Source: Sellimonas caecigallum (GTDB lineage: Bacteria; Bacillota; Clostridia; Lachnospirales; Lachnospiraceae). From it: 64,000 nucleotides of DNA. The position numbers and the translations under genes are program-made. The notes under the pieces are model-generated. The model worked only from the letters and a program-made list of their open reading frames with translations. It had not been told where the DNA came from and did not search any database. Position 1 is the first letter of the stretch. Each line of letters opens with the position of its first letter. This document shows positions 49,000 to 57,977 of this stretch, one piece after another. The stretch spans positions 868,001 to 932,000 of the forward strand of contig NZ_CP173660.1 of NCBI RefSeq assembly GCF_045038405.1, in the 5' to 3' direction.

Positions 49000-49683
49000 C
49001 TACTCTGCTGCTTTTTCAATACAGGATATGGCGTTCAGACTTCTTGGATAACCAATATACGGAACACACTGGGAGACAACTTTGATCAGAAATTCTTTAT
49101 CATTTCCCATATTCATATTTCCTTTTGCATGGGCGATTGCCTGAGGTTCACATCCCCCTTGTGCTATAAGGAAGCAAAAAGTAATGAGTTCCCGCTGTGC
49201 CAGATCCAGCCCATTTCTCGTATAATAGTCTCCAAAGCAGTTTGCAGCCAACCACTTGTTGATATGTCCTGCTTTCCATGCCTCTTTCATATGCTCTCCG
49301 AAAATATCAACCTGCGCCTGCACACCTTTTTCCAGACGGTTTTCTTCGGTCGTTGTTCCCCGATGCTCCACAGGCAGTTCGATTCCTTTTTCTTCCATCA
49401 CTTTATTGGAGATCTGCAGAAATGGCAGCATACGCCCAAAGCCCACATAATCCGCCGCCTGATACACAATTTCTTTTACCATCACAGGTGTGAGTCCATT
49501 TTCCATTGCCTTTGGCAGCATCATTCGGAATGCCTCTTGTCCCTGGCATCCAATCAGCACGGCAAGGATCGCCATGTATCTCGTCTGATCTCACAGTTCC
49601 TGCCCTTCTTCATGGACAACTTCCTCAAAAGCAAACCGCTCAAAAATTTCCATAAACTCTTTATCTGTTTCATATAAGTTCAT
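49000..49683 (-). pseudogene. Carboxymuconolactone decarboxylase-family gene with in-frame TGA
   Basis: Reading from an ATG at 49683 after AGGAGGTG gives MNLYETDKEFMEIFERFAFE and so on to codon 30, where TGA stops it (49591-49593). The same frame then goes on as DQTRYMAILAVLIGCQGQEA through two CMD/AhpD-like repeats to 49000. The full frame is 227 codons. The next internal ATG (49575) has no ribosome site. So a nonsense mutation is the simplest reading; recoding is unlikely. The family includes peroxide-related and redox enzymes. Confidence 0.85.
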
Positions 49684-49698
49684 TGCCGACACCTCCTG

Positions 49699-49727
49699 AA
49701 AAAAATAGATGCCCTCTCGGACATCTA
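49699..49727 (-). terminator. Rho-independent terminator upstream of the decarboxylase pseudogene
   Basis: TAGATG and CATCTA with extra GC pairs form a stem, followed by TTTTTTT on the minus strand, 58 bases after the hydrolase stop. It would end the upstream operon before the CMD gene, or attenuate it. Confidence 0.75.
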
Positions 49728-49784
49728 CAATATAGCACCTGTATTTTTATGTGTCTAATGCTTATTTCTTTTGCTTTGTCATGC

Positions 49785-50375
49785 TTACAACGTATTTTTA
49801 AGCATTTCCCTATTATTGGAAAATCCTTTGATATACTCTTCTGTTTCCTTCATGATCGTTTTCATGATTTCCAGATCATTCAGTGCGTCCCCGGTCTCCA
49901 TAGAATGATCTGCATGTTCCGTCAAAAAAAGAGACAATCCTCTTTTTTGGCATTCCTCGACAATGACATCTGTCTTCGCCCAGTCATCACCTGTTCCATG
50001 AAATACGATTCCTCTCTTTCCTATCGCCTGAAAAGAGGCCTCCACCGGTGTATAATAGACATGTCCTGCTCCAATTCCCTTATTTGCATCGTAGGATGCA
50101 GCCACCGCTGTTCCGATACTTTTTGATATAAACAGCACATGCGTGTACGCGGCGAAGTCTATCTTGGAAAGCTGATCTGTCACATTTCCCAGAGCCATCT
50201 CGTAAGCAGCGTACATTTTCTTTGCATCTCCTTTGATGCCGGAAGGCAGTGTGCCGTATTGGGCGCAAACAATCTCATACCCATACTGCACTGCCAGTTT
50301 TCTGCTGTAATACAAAAGTGGTTTATCTACGTGATATCCCATTCCCGGAAATATTACTGCAATCTTTTTATCCAT
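49785..50375 (-). CDS. Alpha/beta-hydrolase-fold protein
   Basis: A 196-residue protein. IFPGMGYHVDKPLLYY near the start and the nucleophile elbow FISKSIGT (Ser about residue 86) suggest a serine hydrolase; a late TEHADHSMETGD gives a plausible Asp-His pair. The ATG at 50375 has AAAGGAG upstream. It is the last gene of a minus-strand group (DUF3795, methyltransferase, EFR1 ferredoxin, hydrolase). Substrate not known. Confidence 0.8.
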   Translation of the reverse strand: MDKKIAVIFPGMGYHVDKPLLYYSRKLAVQYGYEIVCAQYGTLPSGIKGDAKKMYAAYEMALGNVTDQLSKIDFAAYTHVLFISKSIGTAVAASYDANKGIGAGHVYYTPVEASFQAIGKRGIVFHGTGDDWAKTDVIVEECQKRGLSLFLTEHADHSMETGDALNDLEIMKTIMKETEEYIKGFSNNREMLKNTL

Positions 50376-50409
50376 ACTCTTTGTCTCCTTTATTGATACT
50401 AAGCAATCT

Positions 50410-51171
50410 TTACGATAAAATTTTTTCTTTTGGGAAAGTATACCGCGGGAGCCCTCTGCTGTGTTTGCCATATTCGATAGCTTCTTTGGGACATCTGCAA
50501 ATACATGCCATACAATGCGTACAATCTTTACCCCATACCGGTCTTCCATTGTTCATGCGAATATTTTGAAGCGGACAGACTTCCCGGCACTTTCCGCAGG
50601 AAATGCACGAATCGGTCGTATAAAATTTTCTGGCGTGAACAAACAGAGGGTAAAACAGATCATTTATAATGCCACTGCTCAGTTTATCTGCAGCTGAAGC
50701 AGAAATACGCGGAAATTTCTCTCCATTTTTAATTTTAGCAGCCGCTTTTTCAATGCTCTTTTCTGCCCGTCTGATAATGTTTAACGCTTCCTCTTCTGTC
50801 GGTGTTTTAAACAAAGCAATATAGTTTTCCGGCATAACCACTTCCAGACATCCAAAATATCGCAGTCTTTTTTCTCTGCACAGAGATTTCAAATATTTTC
50901 CGGCATTCCCGATATTGGTTCCGCAAGTCATGACAAAATAAATATCCCGGCTCCCTGATAGTTTCGTCTTTTTCATCCATTCCTGCAGAATGCGCGGAAT
51001 CCGCCACGCATATGTCGGCGTGACGATTACCCAGGAGCGCTCAGAATGTATTTCTGTAAAATCCTTTTCACGCAGCCTTTCAAACAGATTTATGACCTCG
51101 TCATTTGCTTCTCTTCCAATTCTTTCTGCAACGTATTCGCTGTTACCTGTTCCTGTAAAATATAAGATCAC
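50410..51171 (-). CDS. EFR1-family ferredoxin/flavodoxin fusion
   Basis: A 253-residue electron-transfer protein. The flavodoxin half (residues 1-145) begins VILYFTGTGNSEYVAERIG. The C-terminal half has two 4Fe-4S clusters: CISCGKCREVCPL and CTHCMACICRCP (about residues 182-230). The GTG at 51171 follows AGGAGG. EFR1 proteins are common in anaerobic Clostridia, where they pass electrons to unknown oxidoreductases. Confidence 0.92.
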   Translation of the reverse strand: MILYFTGTGNSEYVAERIGREANDEVINLFERLREKDFTEIHSERSWVIVTPTYAWRIPRILQEWMKKTKLSGSRDIYFVMTCGTNIGNAGKYLKSLCREKRLRYFGCLEVVMPENYIALFKTPTEEEALNIIRRAEKSIEKAAAKIKNGEKFPRISASAADKLSSGIINDLFYPLFVHARKFYTTDSCISCGKCREVCPLQNIRMNNGRPVWGKDCTHCMACICRCPKEAIEYGKHSRGLPRYTFPKEKILS

Positions 51172-51196
51172 TGTTTTCCTCCTCAACTTGTACGCA

Positions 51197-51955
51197 TCAC
51201 TTTTTTGCAACGATCAAATACCGGTGGATGGTTCCTTCTATTTTTCCCTCTTTTTCAATTTTCTTGTGCATTTCCAACAGTTGTGGGAAGCATCGACTGA
51301 CAGAAAATTGAGGAAACTCCCATTCCAGGATACGTGCAAACCATACGAAGGCCCCTACGTCATAAAAAACAATCGGTCTATATGCTTCCTCTGCCTTCAA
51401 AATCTGAAATCCCGCTTCTTCGAATATTTTACGCTGCTCTTTCAAGTTTAGATGAGGATATGGTTCCGGCGTCCCCGGCAGCACCATTTCGACCAGATCC
51501 CGGTCATTTTCCCCGCCAACTTGTTCAGTAATAAACACGCCTCCTTTCTCCAAAAGTCTGTACAATTCTGATGCATCAAAGTCCCCATGCCGGTTAATGA
51601 TGACATCAAAAGAAGCATCTGCATAAGGAATATCAGATGGATCATTGCATTCTTGAAAATCAATCCCAAGCGGCTCCAAAGTTTCCTTACACAAAAGCAC
51701 ATTTGGAGGATATCCCTCCGTTGCTGCGGTTTTCACATAAGGATGATGAAGAGAAAGTAAAAATTCTCCACCTCCAGTATCATAATCCAAAAGCTCGTCA
51801 TCTTTTGTCAAATACTGTTCAACGATCCTTCGATAATCCCACGGCAAATCCTTTTCTTCTTCGTATCTTCCATAAATATGTGAAAAATCCCATCCATGGA
51901 TATGAGCAATTTCTTCTTCCTTCTCCCAGACAGCCCTCAATTCTTCTGTCGTCAT
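51197..51955 (-). CDS. Class I SAM-dependent methyltransferase
   Basis: A 252-residue enzyme. The SAM motif I is LLDYDTGGGEFLLSL near residue 56, and the acidic-proline region DIPYADASFDVIINRHGDFD is next. The C-terminal region, with NLKEQRKIFEEAGFQI, is that of a generic methyltransferase. AGGAGG precedes the ATG. It ends 25 bp before the EFR1 gene. Substrate unknown. Confidence 0.87.
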   Translation of the reverse strand: MTTEELRAVWEKEEEIAHIHGWDFSHIYGRYEEEKDLPWDYRRIVEQYLTKDDELLDYDTGGGEFLLSLHHPYVKTAATEGYPPNVLLCKETLEPLGIDFQECNDPSDIPYADASFDVIINRHGDFDASELYRLLEKGGVFITEQVGGENDRDLVEMVLPGTPEPYPHLNLKEQRKIFEEAGFQILKAEEAYRPIVFYDVGAFVWFARILEWEFPQFSVSRCFPQLLEMHKKIEKEGKIEGTIHRYLIVAKK

Positions 51956-52012
51956 CTTTCATCCTCCTCTTAAACTAAAGAGTGTGTATTCTTATTTATT
52001 TATGACTAGTTT

Positions 52013-52459
52013 TCAGATCCGATTTTCCCTCTTTTTATAACAGATGATTTTCGGATCAGTTCCGTTACATTTATATTCACACACAAGAAGATATTCCTCA
52101 TCTGCTACCATGCCGTAACAACTTTCACTTCCTGGTATTTCCACCTGATTTCCGAAATATACATTTTTATCTTCAAGCAGTTTTACACTTTGGCCATTTG
52201 CAAGCGGGTATTCTAAATTGACATAAAATCCATTCAGCAAGTTCAGATCTTCTATATGTAGATCCGAAATCCCAAGCGCATTGATTTCATCGATCAAATC
52301 ACATTTTGCTTTTTTAAGCGCCTCAAAACCACCTTTTTTAATGCATTCCGCTGCAATGCACCTTCCTCCAAAAGGACGTCCCTCTGTTTTGACACAGCCG
52401 CCGCACTCTTCTTTTCTGGCACATTTACCGCAGCAATCCACACCACACATTGATAACAT
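52013..52459 (-). CDS. DUF3795 cysteine-rich protein
   Basis: A 148-residue protein with an N-terminal Cys cluster CGVDCCGKCARKEECGGC (about residues 5-22), which could bind zinc or an Fe-S cluster, and CIAAECIKKGGFEALKKAK. The rest is a beta-rich domain with SCYGMVADEEYLLVCEYKCN. DUF3795 proteins have no known function. The ATG at 52459 follows AGAAGG at a slightly close distance; an ATG three codons later is possible. Confidence 0.78.
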   Translation of the reverse strand: MLSMCGVDCCGKCARKEECGGCVKTEGRPFGGRCIAAECIKKGGFEALKKAKCDLIDEINALGISDLHIEDLNLLNGFYVNLEYPLANGQSVKLLEDKNVYFGNQVEIPGSESCYGMVADEEYLLVCEYKCNGTDPKIICYKKRENRI

Positions 52460-52613
52460 ATACCTTCTGTCCTTCCTCTCCACTATGAATTTCTCTACAC
52501 GTATTATATCATAAATCCCCATCTAAACACAGATGAGGAGTGTGGATCTTCCACCTGGCCTCCGGATTCCTTATTTTCATGTTTCCATGCAACTCTATGT
52601 ATGTCAACATCAA

Positions 52614-52658
52614 ACAAAACCTCCGAAGTGCACATCTCTCAATGTACATCCCGGAGGT
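52614..52658 (-). terminator. Terminator of the nucleoside operon
   Basis: ACCTCCG and CGGAGGT close an imperfect long stem, followed by TTTTG on the minus strand, 80 bases beyond the last gene. The 280-bp gap between the DUF3795 gene and this operon holds nothing else I can support. Confidence 0.7.
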
Positions 52659-52739
52659 CTTTTATCCTTGGTCTTTCATTGTTTTGAAAACAGTTATTTT
52701 TGCTTAATTATTGTCTCGCCCGTTCTAATATGGATTGAA

Positions 52740-53372
52740 TCATTTCTTATCCTGATCCAGTTCTTTGACGTAAGCCCCTTCTTTTTTTGTAAATCCCATT
52801 GTCTGTAAGTAGGATTCATGGAGCCCCGGTGTTCCAGCAAAGGTCAGCTTCCGTATTCCCTGCTCTTTCAGCCTGGAATACAGGCAGGTCCCGACTGAGC
52901 AGTCTCTGTATGCCGGCGTGGAATAGTCCAGTATCACATCCAGCTCTCCATCCGGGCGCCGATTTCCGAGGAGGATTCCTGCCGGAGCAGTGTCATGGCA
53001 GACGATATAGGCAGCATTGCAGCCCTGCATTGTCTTTGATATTGTATCAAAATCTGGAAAGTATTTCTGGATATCTGCCGCATACCGGTTCACAAAATAA
53101 TGCAGCATGGATTCTTCCGGCTTTCCCTCGATCACATCGTAAGCCCTCTCTGTTTTCCGGAGCCGCATCAGGTAATAAAAGTTGATCAGAACGAGGCAGG
53201 TATTCATGATTGCCGTCGGATATGCATGGATTACCAGAGAATAGATCGTACAGATCACTCCGCCGGCCATGTTGATAATCCTAAGTTTGACCACCGAGGC
53301 CATCAGAAAGGATACCAGCACAAGGGCGGATCCGAAATACCCGACCAGCTCTATCATCATATGGGTGCTCAC
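52740..53372 (-). CDS. YgjV-like membrane protein fused to a GNAT-like domain
   Basis: A 210-residue protein. Three N-terminal helices (about residues 8-70) match YgjV-type membrane proteins. Residues about 95-205 look like a GNAT acetyltransferase domain: AAYIVCHDTAPAGILLGN, ILDYSTPAYRDCSVGTCLYS and LHESYLQTMGFTKK, although the acetyl-CoA loop is weak. It starts at GTG 53372 with AAGGAGGAG nearby. It is the last gene of the nucleoside operon, 15 bp after deoC. Its link to nucleosides is unknown. Confidence 0.75.
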   Translation of the reverse strand: MSTHMMIELVGYFGSALVLVSFLMASVVKLRIINMAGGVICTIYSLVIHAYPTAIMNTCLVLINFYYLMRLRKTERAYDVIEGKPEESMLHYFVNRYAADIQKYFPDFDTISKTMQGCNAAYIVCHDTAPAGILLGNRRPDGELDVILDYSTPAYRDCSVGTCLYSRLKEQGIRKLTFAGTPGLHESYLQTMGFTKKEGAYVKELDQDKK

Positions 53373-53386
53373 GCTGTCTCCTCCTT

Positions 53387-54058
53387 CTAGTATCCGGCTC
53401 CTGCGTCCGGGCTGTTTTTCATGATTTTCACAAGTCTGCTTGTTCCAAGGCGCTCCGCACCAAGTCGGATGAATTCTTCCGCGTCATCGAAAGATGAAAT
53501 GCCTCCTGCCGCTTTCACTTTGACGTCAGATCCAACATGAGTCCGCATCAGTTCCACGTCCGCAAAAGTTGCACCTGCGGTGGAAAATCCGGTGGATGTC
53601 TTGATATATTCTGCGCCTGCTTTTGTGACGATCTCGCACATCTTAATCTTCTCTTCTTCGGTCAGCAGGCACGTCTCGATGATCACTTTCAGAATACGGC
53701 CGCCGCATGCCTCGTGGATCTGGCGGATTTCGTCTTCCAGCGCCTCATATTTCTTATCTTTTAGCCAACCGATATTGATAACCATATCAATCTCGGAGGC
53801 TCCGTTTTCGATGGCGTCTTTTGTTTCAAATACTTTGACTGCCGTTGTGCTGTACCCGTTCGGGAATCCGATCACGGTGCAGATCGGAAGTTTCCCTTCC
53901 ACATAATCTGCTGCCTGTTTTACATAGGACGCCGGAATGCAGGCGGATGCCGTCTCATATTTCATGGCGTCGTCCAGAATCTGGCGGATCTCCTCCCAGG
54001 TTGCTCCCTGAGTCAGCAGGGTATGGTCTACATATTTCAAAATTTCTTTCTTTTCCAT
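53387..54058 (-). CDS. deoC: Deoxyribose-phosphate aldolase
   Basis: Splits 2-deoxyribose 5-phosphate into glyceraldehyde 3-phosphate and acetaldehyde. 223 residues. The Schiff-base Lys is in EYIKTSTGFS (Lys153), with Asp91 in SEIDMVINIG and the second lysine in VKVKAAGGI. It starts MEKKEILKYVDHTLL. The ATG at 54058 lies one base after the add stop. It completes deoxyribonucleoside catabolism with deoB and purine phosphorylase in the same operon. Confidence 0.95.
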   Translation of the reverse strand: MEKKEILKYVDHTLLTQGATWEEIRQILDDAMKYETASACIPASYVKQAADYVEGKLPICTVIGFPNGYSTTAVKVFETKDAIENGASEIDMVINIGWLKDKKYEALEDEIRQIHEACGGRILKVIIETCLLTEEEKIKMCEIVTKAGAEYIKTSTGFSTAGATFADVELMRTHVGSDVKVKAAGGISSFDDAEEFIRLGAERLGTSRLVKIMKNSPDAGAGY

Positions 54059-54059
54059 C

Positions 54060-55025
54060 TTAAATCCCTTTCCATTTCGTTTCCAATATCTCTTTGATTT
54101 CCGGGTCAAATGCCGTTTCCGCGGCGTTGCGAAGCAGGGTGAGAATCAGTTCGTCATCCTGACCGTACTGCTCATAGACTCTCGTCAGCTCTTTTGTCAT
54201 GGTTGTGCCGCTGACTGTCCGGTTGTCTGTGTTGATGCTGACCTTGATTCCTGCATCTACAAACTGGCGAAGCGGATAGTCTTCCCATCCTGCTGCCGCC
54301 TTCGTCTGAAAGTTGCTGGTCGGACACATCTCCACGCCGATACCGGCCTTTGCGTAAGCTTTCATCAGCTCCGGATCCTTGCGAAGCGCAATGCCGTGTC
54401 CGATCCGTCTGGCTCCCAGTTGGTAGGCTTCCCGGACATTTTCCAGATTTCCGGTTTCCCCGGAATGAATGGTAAACGGCATGCCCAGACGTTTTGCTTC
54501 CGCAAAAATGTCGCGGAATCCCGAGGTCGGGAATGCGGATTCATCCCCTGCCAGATCCAGGGCACAGACGCCGTGTCCCAGATATTCCCTTGCACATTTC
54601 AGCATGGACAGGTTCTGCTCCGGGCTGTGATTTCTCATGGCACAGACGATAATCCCGGACTGCACCTGAAAATCTGCCTTCGCCCGCTCCATTCCTTTCC
54701 GCACGGCCTCAATCACCTTTGCGCAGCTTAAGTTTTCGTGAACCGAAAGCATCGGAGCAAACCGGACTTCAATATATTCTACATGTTCCTTTGCAATCTC
54801 TTCTACAAATGTATACGCACCGTCTTCCAGTCCTGCCTCGTCCTGCAGGCACTGTACCGGCAGATCAAATTTTTCCAGATATTCTGTCAGGCTCCGGCAG
54901 TCCTCCGACACCGTCAGGGCATCCTCCGGTATCGGTTTTCCCAGATGCCGCTCGATCATGGCTTTTGTCAGAGAGCCGTCCAGATGACAGTGCAGATCCA
55001 GTTTCGGAATTGTTTTGATATCCAT
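54060..55025 (-). CDS. add: Adenosine deaminase
   Basis: Converts adenosine or deoxyadenosine to inosine forms. A 321-residue zinc enzyme: LHCHLDGS with His12 and His14, IHSGETGN, RIGHGIAL, and INTDNRTVSGTTM with the zinc Asp. All conserved. It starts with MDIKTIPKLDLHCHL. In the salvage operon it feeds inosine to the purine phosphorylase next to it. Confidence 0.95.
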   Translation of the reverse strand: MDIKTIPKLDLHCHLDGSLTKAMIERHLGKPIPEDALTVSEDCRSLTEYLEKFDLPVQCLQDEAGLEDGAYTFVEEIAKEHVEYIEVRFAPMLSVHENLSCAKVIEAVRKGMERAKADFQVQSGIIVCAMRNHSPEQNLSMLKCAREYLGHGVCALDLAGDESAFPTSGFRDIFAEAKRLGMPFTIHSGETGNLENVREAYQLGARRIGHGIALRKDPELMKAYAKAGIGVEMCPTSNFQTKAAAGWEDYPLRQFVDAGIKVSINTDNRTVSGTTMTKELTRVYEQYGQDDELILTLLRNAAETAFDPEIKEILETKWKGI

Positions 55026-55061
55026 ATATTCACGCCTTTCTTCCGTCTCTCGAAATCAGTC

Positions 55062-55874
55062 CTACATCGTTTCGATAATCTTTGTTACCAGTCGTTTGAA
55101 GTCTTTGGAAACGCGGTCTGCAGTCTCCTGCACTTCTTTGTGATCCAGTTTTTCCTTACTGATACCGGCTGCCAGGTTTGTAATACAGGAAATTCCTCCG
55201 ATCTCCATACCCATATGGCGTGCCGCCATTGCCTCGCAGGCAGTGCTCATACCGACAGCGTCGCCGCCCCAGATTTTGCACATCCGTACTTCGGCCGGCG
55301 TCTCATAGTTTGGTCCGGTAAGCTGAACGTACACGCCTTCTTTTAAATCAATCTCGCACTCGGATGCGGCGTTTCGGATCACATCCTGGATTCTGTGGCT
55401 GTACACTTCGCTCATATCCGGGAACCGAGGTCCCAGGTCGTCCAGGTTCGGTCCGATCAGCGGACTTGGCACGCCTGTGGCAATGTGGTCGGTCAGCATC
55501 ATGAAATCGCCCGGGCGGAAGTTTTCGTTGATTCCGCCGGCCGCATTGGTAAGGAGCAGCTTTTTCGCCCCCAGAAGGCCCATCAGGCGGGTAGGAAGAA
55601 CCACGTCGGACATCGGGTAACCTTCGTAATAGTGAACCCGGCCCTGCATGATGACAACCGGCACATCTCCTACATTTCCAAAGACGAAGCGTCCTTTATG
55701 TCCTGTTACTGTGGATACCGGGAATCCCTCGATTTCGGTGTAATCCACGGTCGTTTCAATCTGAATTCCGTCTGCATAATCTCCCAGTCCGCTTCCGAGA
55801 ATCAATGCCACTTCCGGTTTGAAATCTGTCTTTTCGCGAATACTTGCAAGACAGGTCTGTAATTTCTTTTCCAT
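55062..55874 (-). CDS. punA: Purine nucleoside phosphorylase
   Basis: A 270-residue trimeric-type (PNP) enzyme that uses phosphate to release purine bases and (deoxy)ribose 1-phosphate. Motifs: ILGSGLGDYAD with phosphate binding near residue 27, VIMQGRVHYYEGYPM, TNAAGGINENFRPGD, and LTGPNYETPAEVRM followed by VGMSTACEAMAA. It acts on inosine and guanosine and their deoxy forms. It lies between the Crp/Fnr regulator and add. The product goes to phosphopentomutase DeoB. Confidence 0.95.
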   Translation of the reverse strand: MEKKLQTCLASIREKTDFKPEVALILGSGLGDYADGIQIETTVDYTEIEGFPVSTVTGHKGRFVFGNVGDVPVVIMQGRVHYYEGYPMSDVVLPTRLMGLLGAKKLLLTNAAGGINENFRPGDFMMLTDHIATGVPSPLIGPNLDDLGPRFPDMSEVYSHRIQDVIRNAASECEIDLKEGVYVQLTGPNYETPAEVRMCKIWGGDAVGMSTACEAMAARHMGMEIGGISCITNLAAGISKEKLDHKEVQETADRVSKDFKRLVTKIIETM

Positions 55875-55890
55875 CTTTGATTCACTCCTT

Positions 55891-56622
55891 TTATAAATCC
55901 TCCGCCAGAATTCCGGAGATCATCTCCTCCATTCTGCGGTATTGTTCATAGTTAATCATGATATTGCTTCCCTGTGTCGTAATCATCCCGTTTTCCTTGA
56001 ATTTCTTGATGGAACGGCTGATCGTCTTCACACAGAGTCCCGTGAAATCCGACAGTTCCTGCCGGTCGCCCTTCATCCGCAGGACGCCGCCCTGGGCATA
56101 TTTGCGGTACCGTTTCATCAGGAGGAATGCCACCCGGTCCGCTCCCTGTAAAAACAGAAGCATCCGGCTGTCTCTGGCCTGTTCCAGAAGATATTCGCCC
56201 ATCAGCCGGCTCTCCTGTTGGAGAGCAACAATATCCGAATCCAGCCATTTTTTGAACCCTTCTTTCGGTATTTTTAGCACCGTACACTCTGTCACAGTCT
56301 GGAGGGTCGTCTGGTACTTGTCCAGATTGATGATGACCTCCATTCCGCCGAATGCATAGACCTTGTCAAACATAGTAAAATCATAGTTGATTCCGTAAAT
56401 CCGATAATCAGTGGCTTTGATCAGACCTTTCCCGATAAAGAAAATCATGTCTGCAGGCTCTCCCTCCTGCACGAAAACCGTCCCTTTTTCCAGTTCTTCC
56501 ACCACAAAGGTGTCCATCAGCCACATGGGCACTGTCCGGAAATACTCTTCAAACTGTTTTCTTCTGTCCTCTTCAATCTCATTTAGAAACGGCAGAATCT
56601 TTGCCAGATATTTGTTTTCCAT
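55891..56622 (-). CDS. Crp/Fnr-family transcriptional regulator
   Basis: A 243-residue regulator. The cyclic-nucleotide-binding-fold domain (about residues 25-140) contains EKGTVFVQEGEPADMIFFIG. The C-terminal HTH_Crp domain (about 165-225) reads DRQELSDFTGLCVKTISRSI. No N-terminal Fe-S cysteine cluster is seen. It sits inside the nucleoside operon, so it probably regulates it. Its ligand could be a nucleotide or other effector. Start at 56622 follows GGTGGGAAGG. Confidence 0.9.
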   Translation of the reverse strand: MENKYLAKILPFLNEIEEDRRKQFEEYFRTVPMWLMDTFVVEELEKGTVFVQEGEPADMIFFIGKGLIKATDYRIYGINYDFTMFDKVYAFGGMEVIINLDKYQTTLQTVTECTVLKIPKEGFKKWLDSDIVALQQESRLMGEYLLEQARDSRMLLFLQGADRVAFLLMKRYRKYAQGGVLRMKGDRQELSDFTGLCVKTISRSIKKFKENGMITTQGSNIMINYEQYRRMEEMISGILAEDL

Positions 56623-56676
56623 TCCTTCCCACCTACCGTTCTCCTTTGGTAAATCGTCACACATGATCGTACTCTG

Positions 56677-57945
56677 TCAGATTACCTGTTTTCCTTTGAT
56701 AAATTTTGCTTCCACCTTCGCATCCCCGTCCAGATAGATCAGGCGCTCCAGCCGTTCCCGGACGGAAAGCGGACGGGCGTGCCGGATCTTCTGATCGTCA
56801 ATCACAACCGCGTCAAACTCGTACCCTTCTTCCAGGCTTCCAGCCTTTCCAAAGAAAGCACCTCCGCCTTTGGTCGCCAGGTAAAAGACTTCTTCCACAG
56901 TCAGGGGCGCCAGACTTTGATCGACGAGTCTCCACCGAAGCTTCGAACACTGGATGGCCATCGCCATCGCCCGGAACAAAGAGAGGGAGGAACCGGCGGC
57001 CACATCGGTGCCAAGTCCCATCTGCATCCCCAGTTCCATATATTTCCTTGCCGGTGCGATTCCGGAGGCGAGGTTTGCATTGGATTCCGGGCAGTGGGCG
57101 ATGAAGACGCCCTGCTCTTTCATCATCCGTATTTCCTCTTCCCCGCTGTACACGCAGTGTGCCATGATGGTCGGGCAGTCCCCGCCAAACAGACCGTGGA
57201 TCCGGTAGGCATCCCCGTAGCAGGACGCCTTTGGCTGCAGTTCTTTGACCCAGTCGATTTCGCTTAAATTTTCCGAGAGATGGGACTGCATCGGCAGATC
57301 GTATTGTTTCTGAAGCCCGGAGAGCAGTTCCATCAATTCATCGGAGCAGGTTGGAATAAATCTTGGCGTCAGGATTGGTCTGACATTGGAAAGATTCTTT
57401 GCGGCCAGAATCCAGTTCTCTGTCGCTTCCGCGGATGCTTTGGCGCTTTCCTCACACAGACCTTCCGGGCTGTTCCGGTCCATATTGACCTTCCCCACAT
57501 AGCCCGCAAGTCCTGCCGCCTCCATCTGTTCCATGAGCCAGAGTGTAGCGTCCGGATGGCAGGTGCCAAAGACGCAGGATCTCGTTGTCGCGCTGTGAAG
57601 CAGATCATCCAGAAAAATTTCATACGCCTTTTTTGCGTATTCCGGATCCTGATACTTTTCCTCTTCCGGGAAGGTATGGGTATTCAGCCAGTCGATCAGT
57701 TCCTGATCCATCCCCAGTCCCCGGAAAGGGTACTGGGGTGCATGGACATGCAGGTCAATCAGTCCCGGAATGATCAGCCGGTCGCCGTAATCGTGGCAGG
57801 GAATCCCGCTCCATTTTTCCGGAAGAGTCTCAAATACTCCGATGCTTTTTCCATCTTCGCACACAACATACCCATGCTCGATGGTGCGGATTGTCTTTTG
57901 ATTTTCACTATAGCAGATCTGTCCTCTGATCGCAAATCGTTCCAT
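56677..57945 (-). CDS. guaD: Guanine deaminase (amidohydrolase family)
   Basis: Converts guanine to xanthine and ammonia. 422 residues. The metal motif is PGLIDLHVHAPQYPFRGLG (His66 and His68) with the guanine-deaminase-specific Ala-Pro-Gln-Tyr. Further metal or catalytic residues: MQSHLSEN, MAHCVYSGEEE and GLGTDVAAGSS. It is the natural next step after guanosine phosphorolysis by the neighbouring PNP. An alternative amidohydrolase function is unlikely given the motif. Confidence 0.93.
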   Translation of the reverse strand: MERFAIRGQICYSENQKTIRTIEHGYVVCEDGKSIGVFETLPEKWSGIPCHDYGDRLIIPGLIDLHVHAPQYPFRGLGMDQELIDWLNTHTFPEEEKYQDPEYAKKAYEIFLDDLLHSATTRSCVFGTCHPDATLWLMEQMEAAGLAGYVGKVNMDRNSPEGLCEESAKASAEATENWILAAKNLSNVRPILTPRFIPTCSDELMELLSGLQKQYDLPMQSHLSENLSEIDWVKELQPKASCYGDAYRIHGLFGGDCPTIMAHCVYSGEEEIRMMKEQGVFIAHCPESNANLASGIAPARKYMELGMQMGLGTDVAAGSSLSLFRAMAMAIQCSKLRWRLVDQSLAPLTVEEVFYLATKGGGAFFGKAGSLEEGYEFDAVVIDDQKIRHARPLSVRERLERLIYLDGDAKVEAKFIKGKQVI

Positions 57946-57977
57946 GTTGTTCTCTCCTTGCTCTGAAATTCCGTCTG

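Noticed and set aside
49591..49593. Selenocysteine reading of the TGA
   Set aside because: The position is not a catalytic Cys in the CMD family and no SECIS-like hairpin was noticed just downstream, so a nonsense mutation is simpler.
54738..55346. 202-codon open frame opposite add and punA
   Set aside because: It spans two well-conserved genes on the other strand; a codon-bias shadow.
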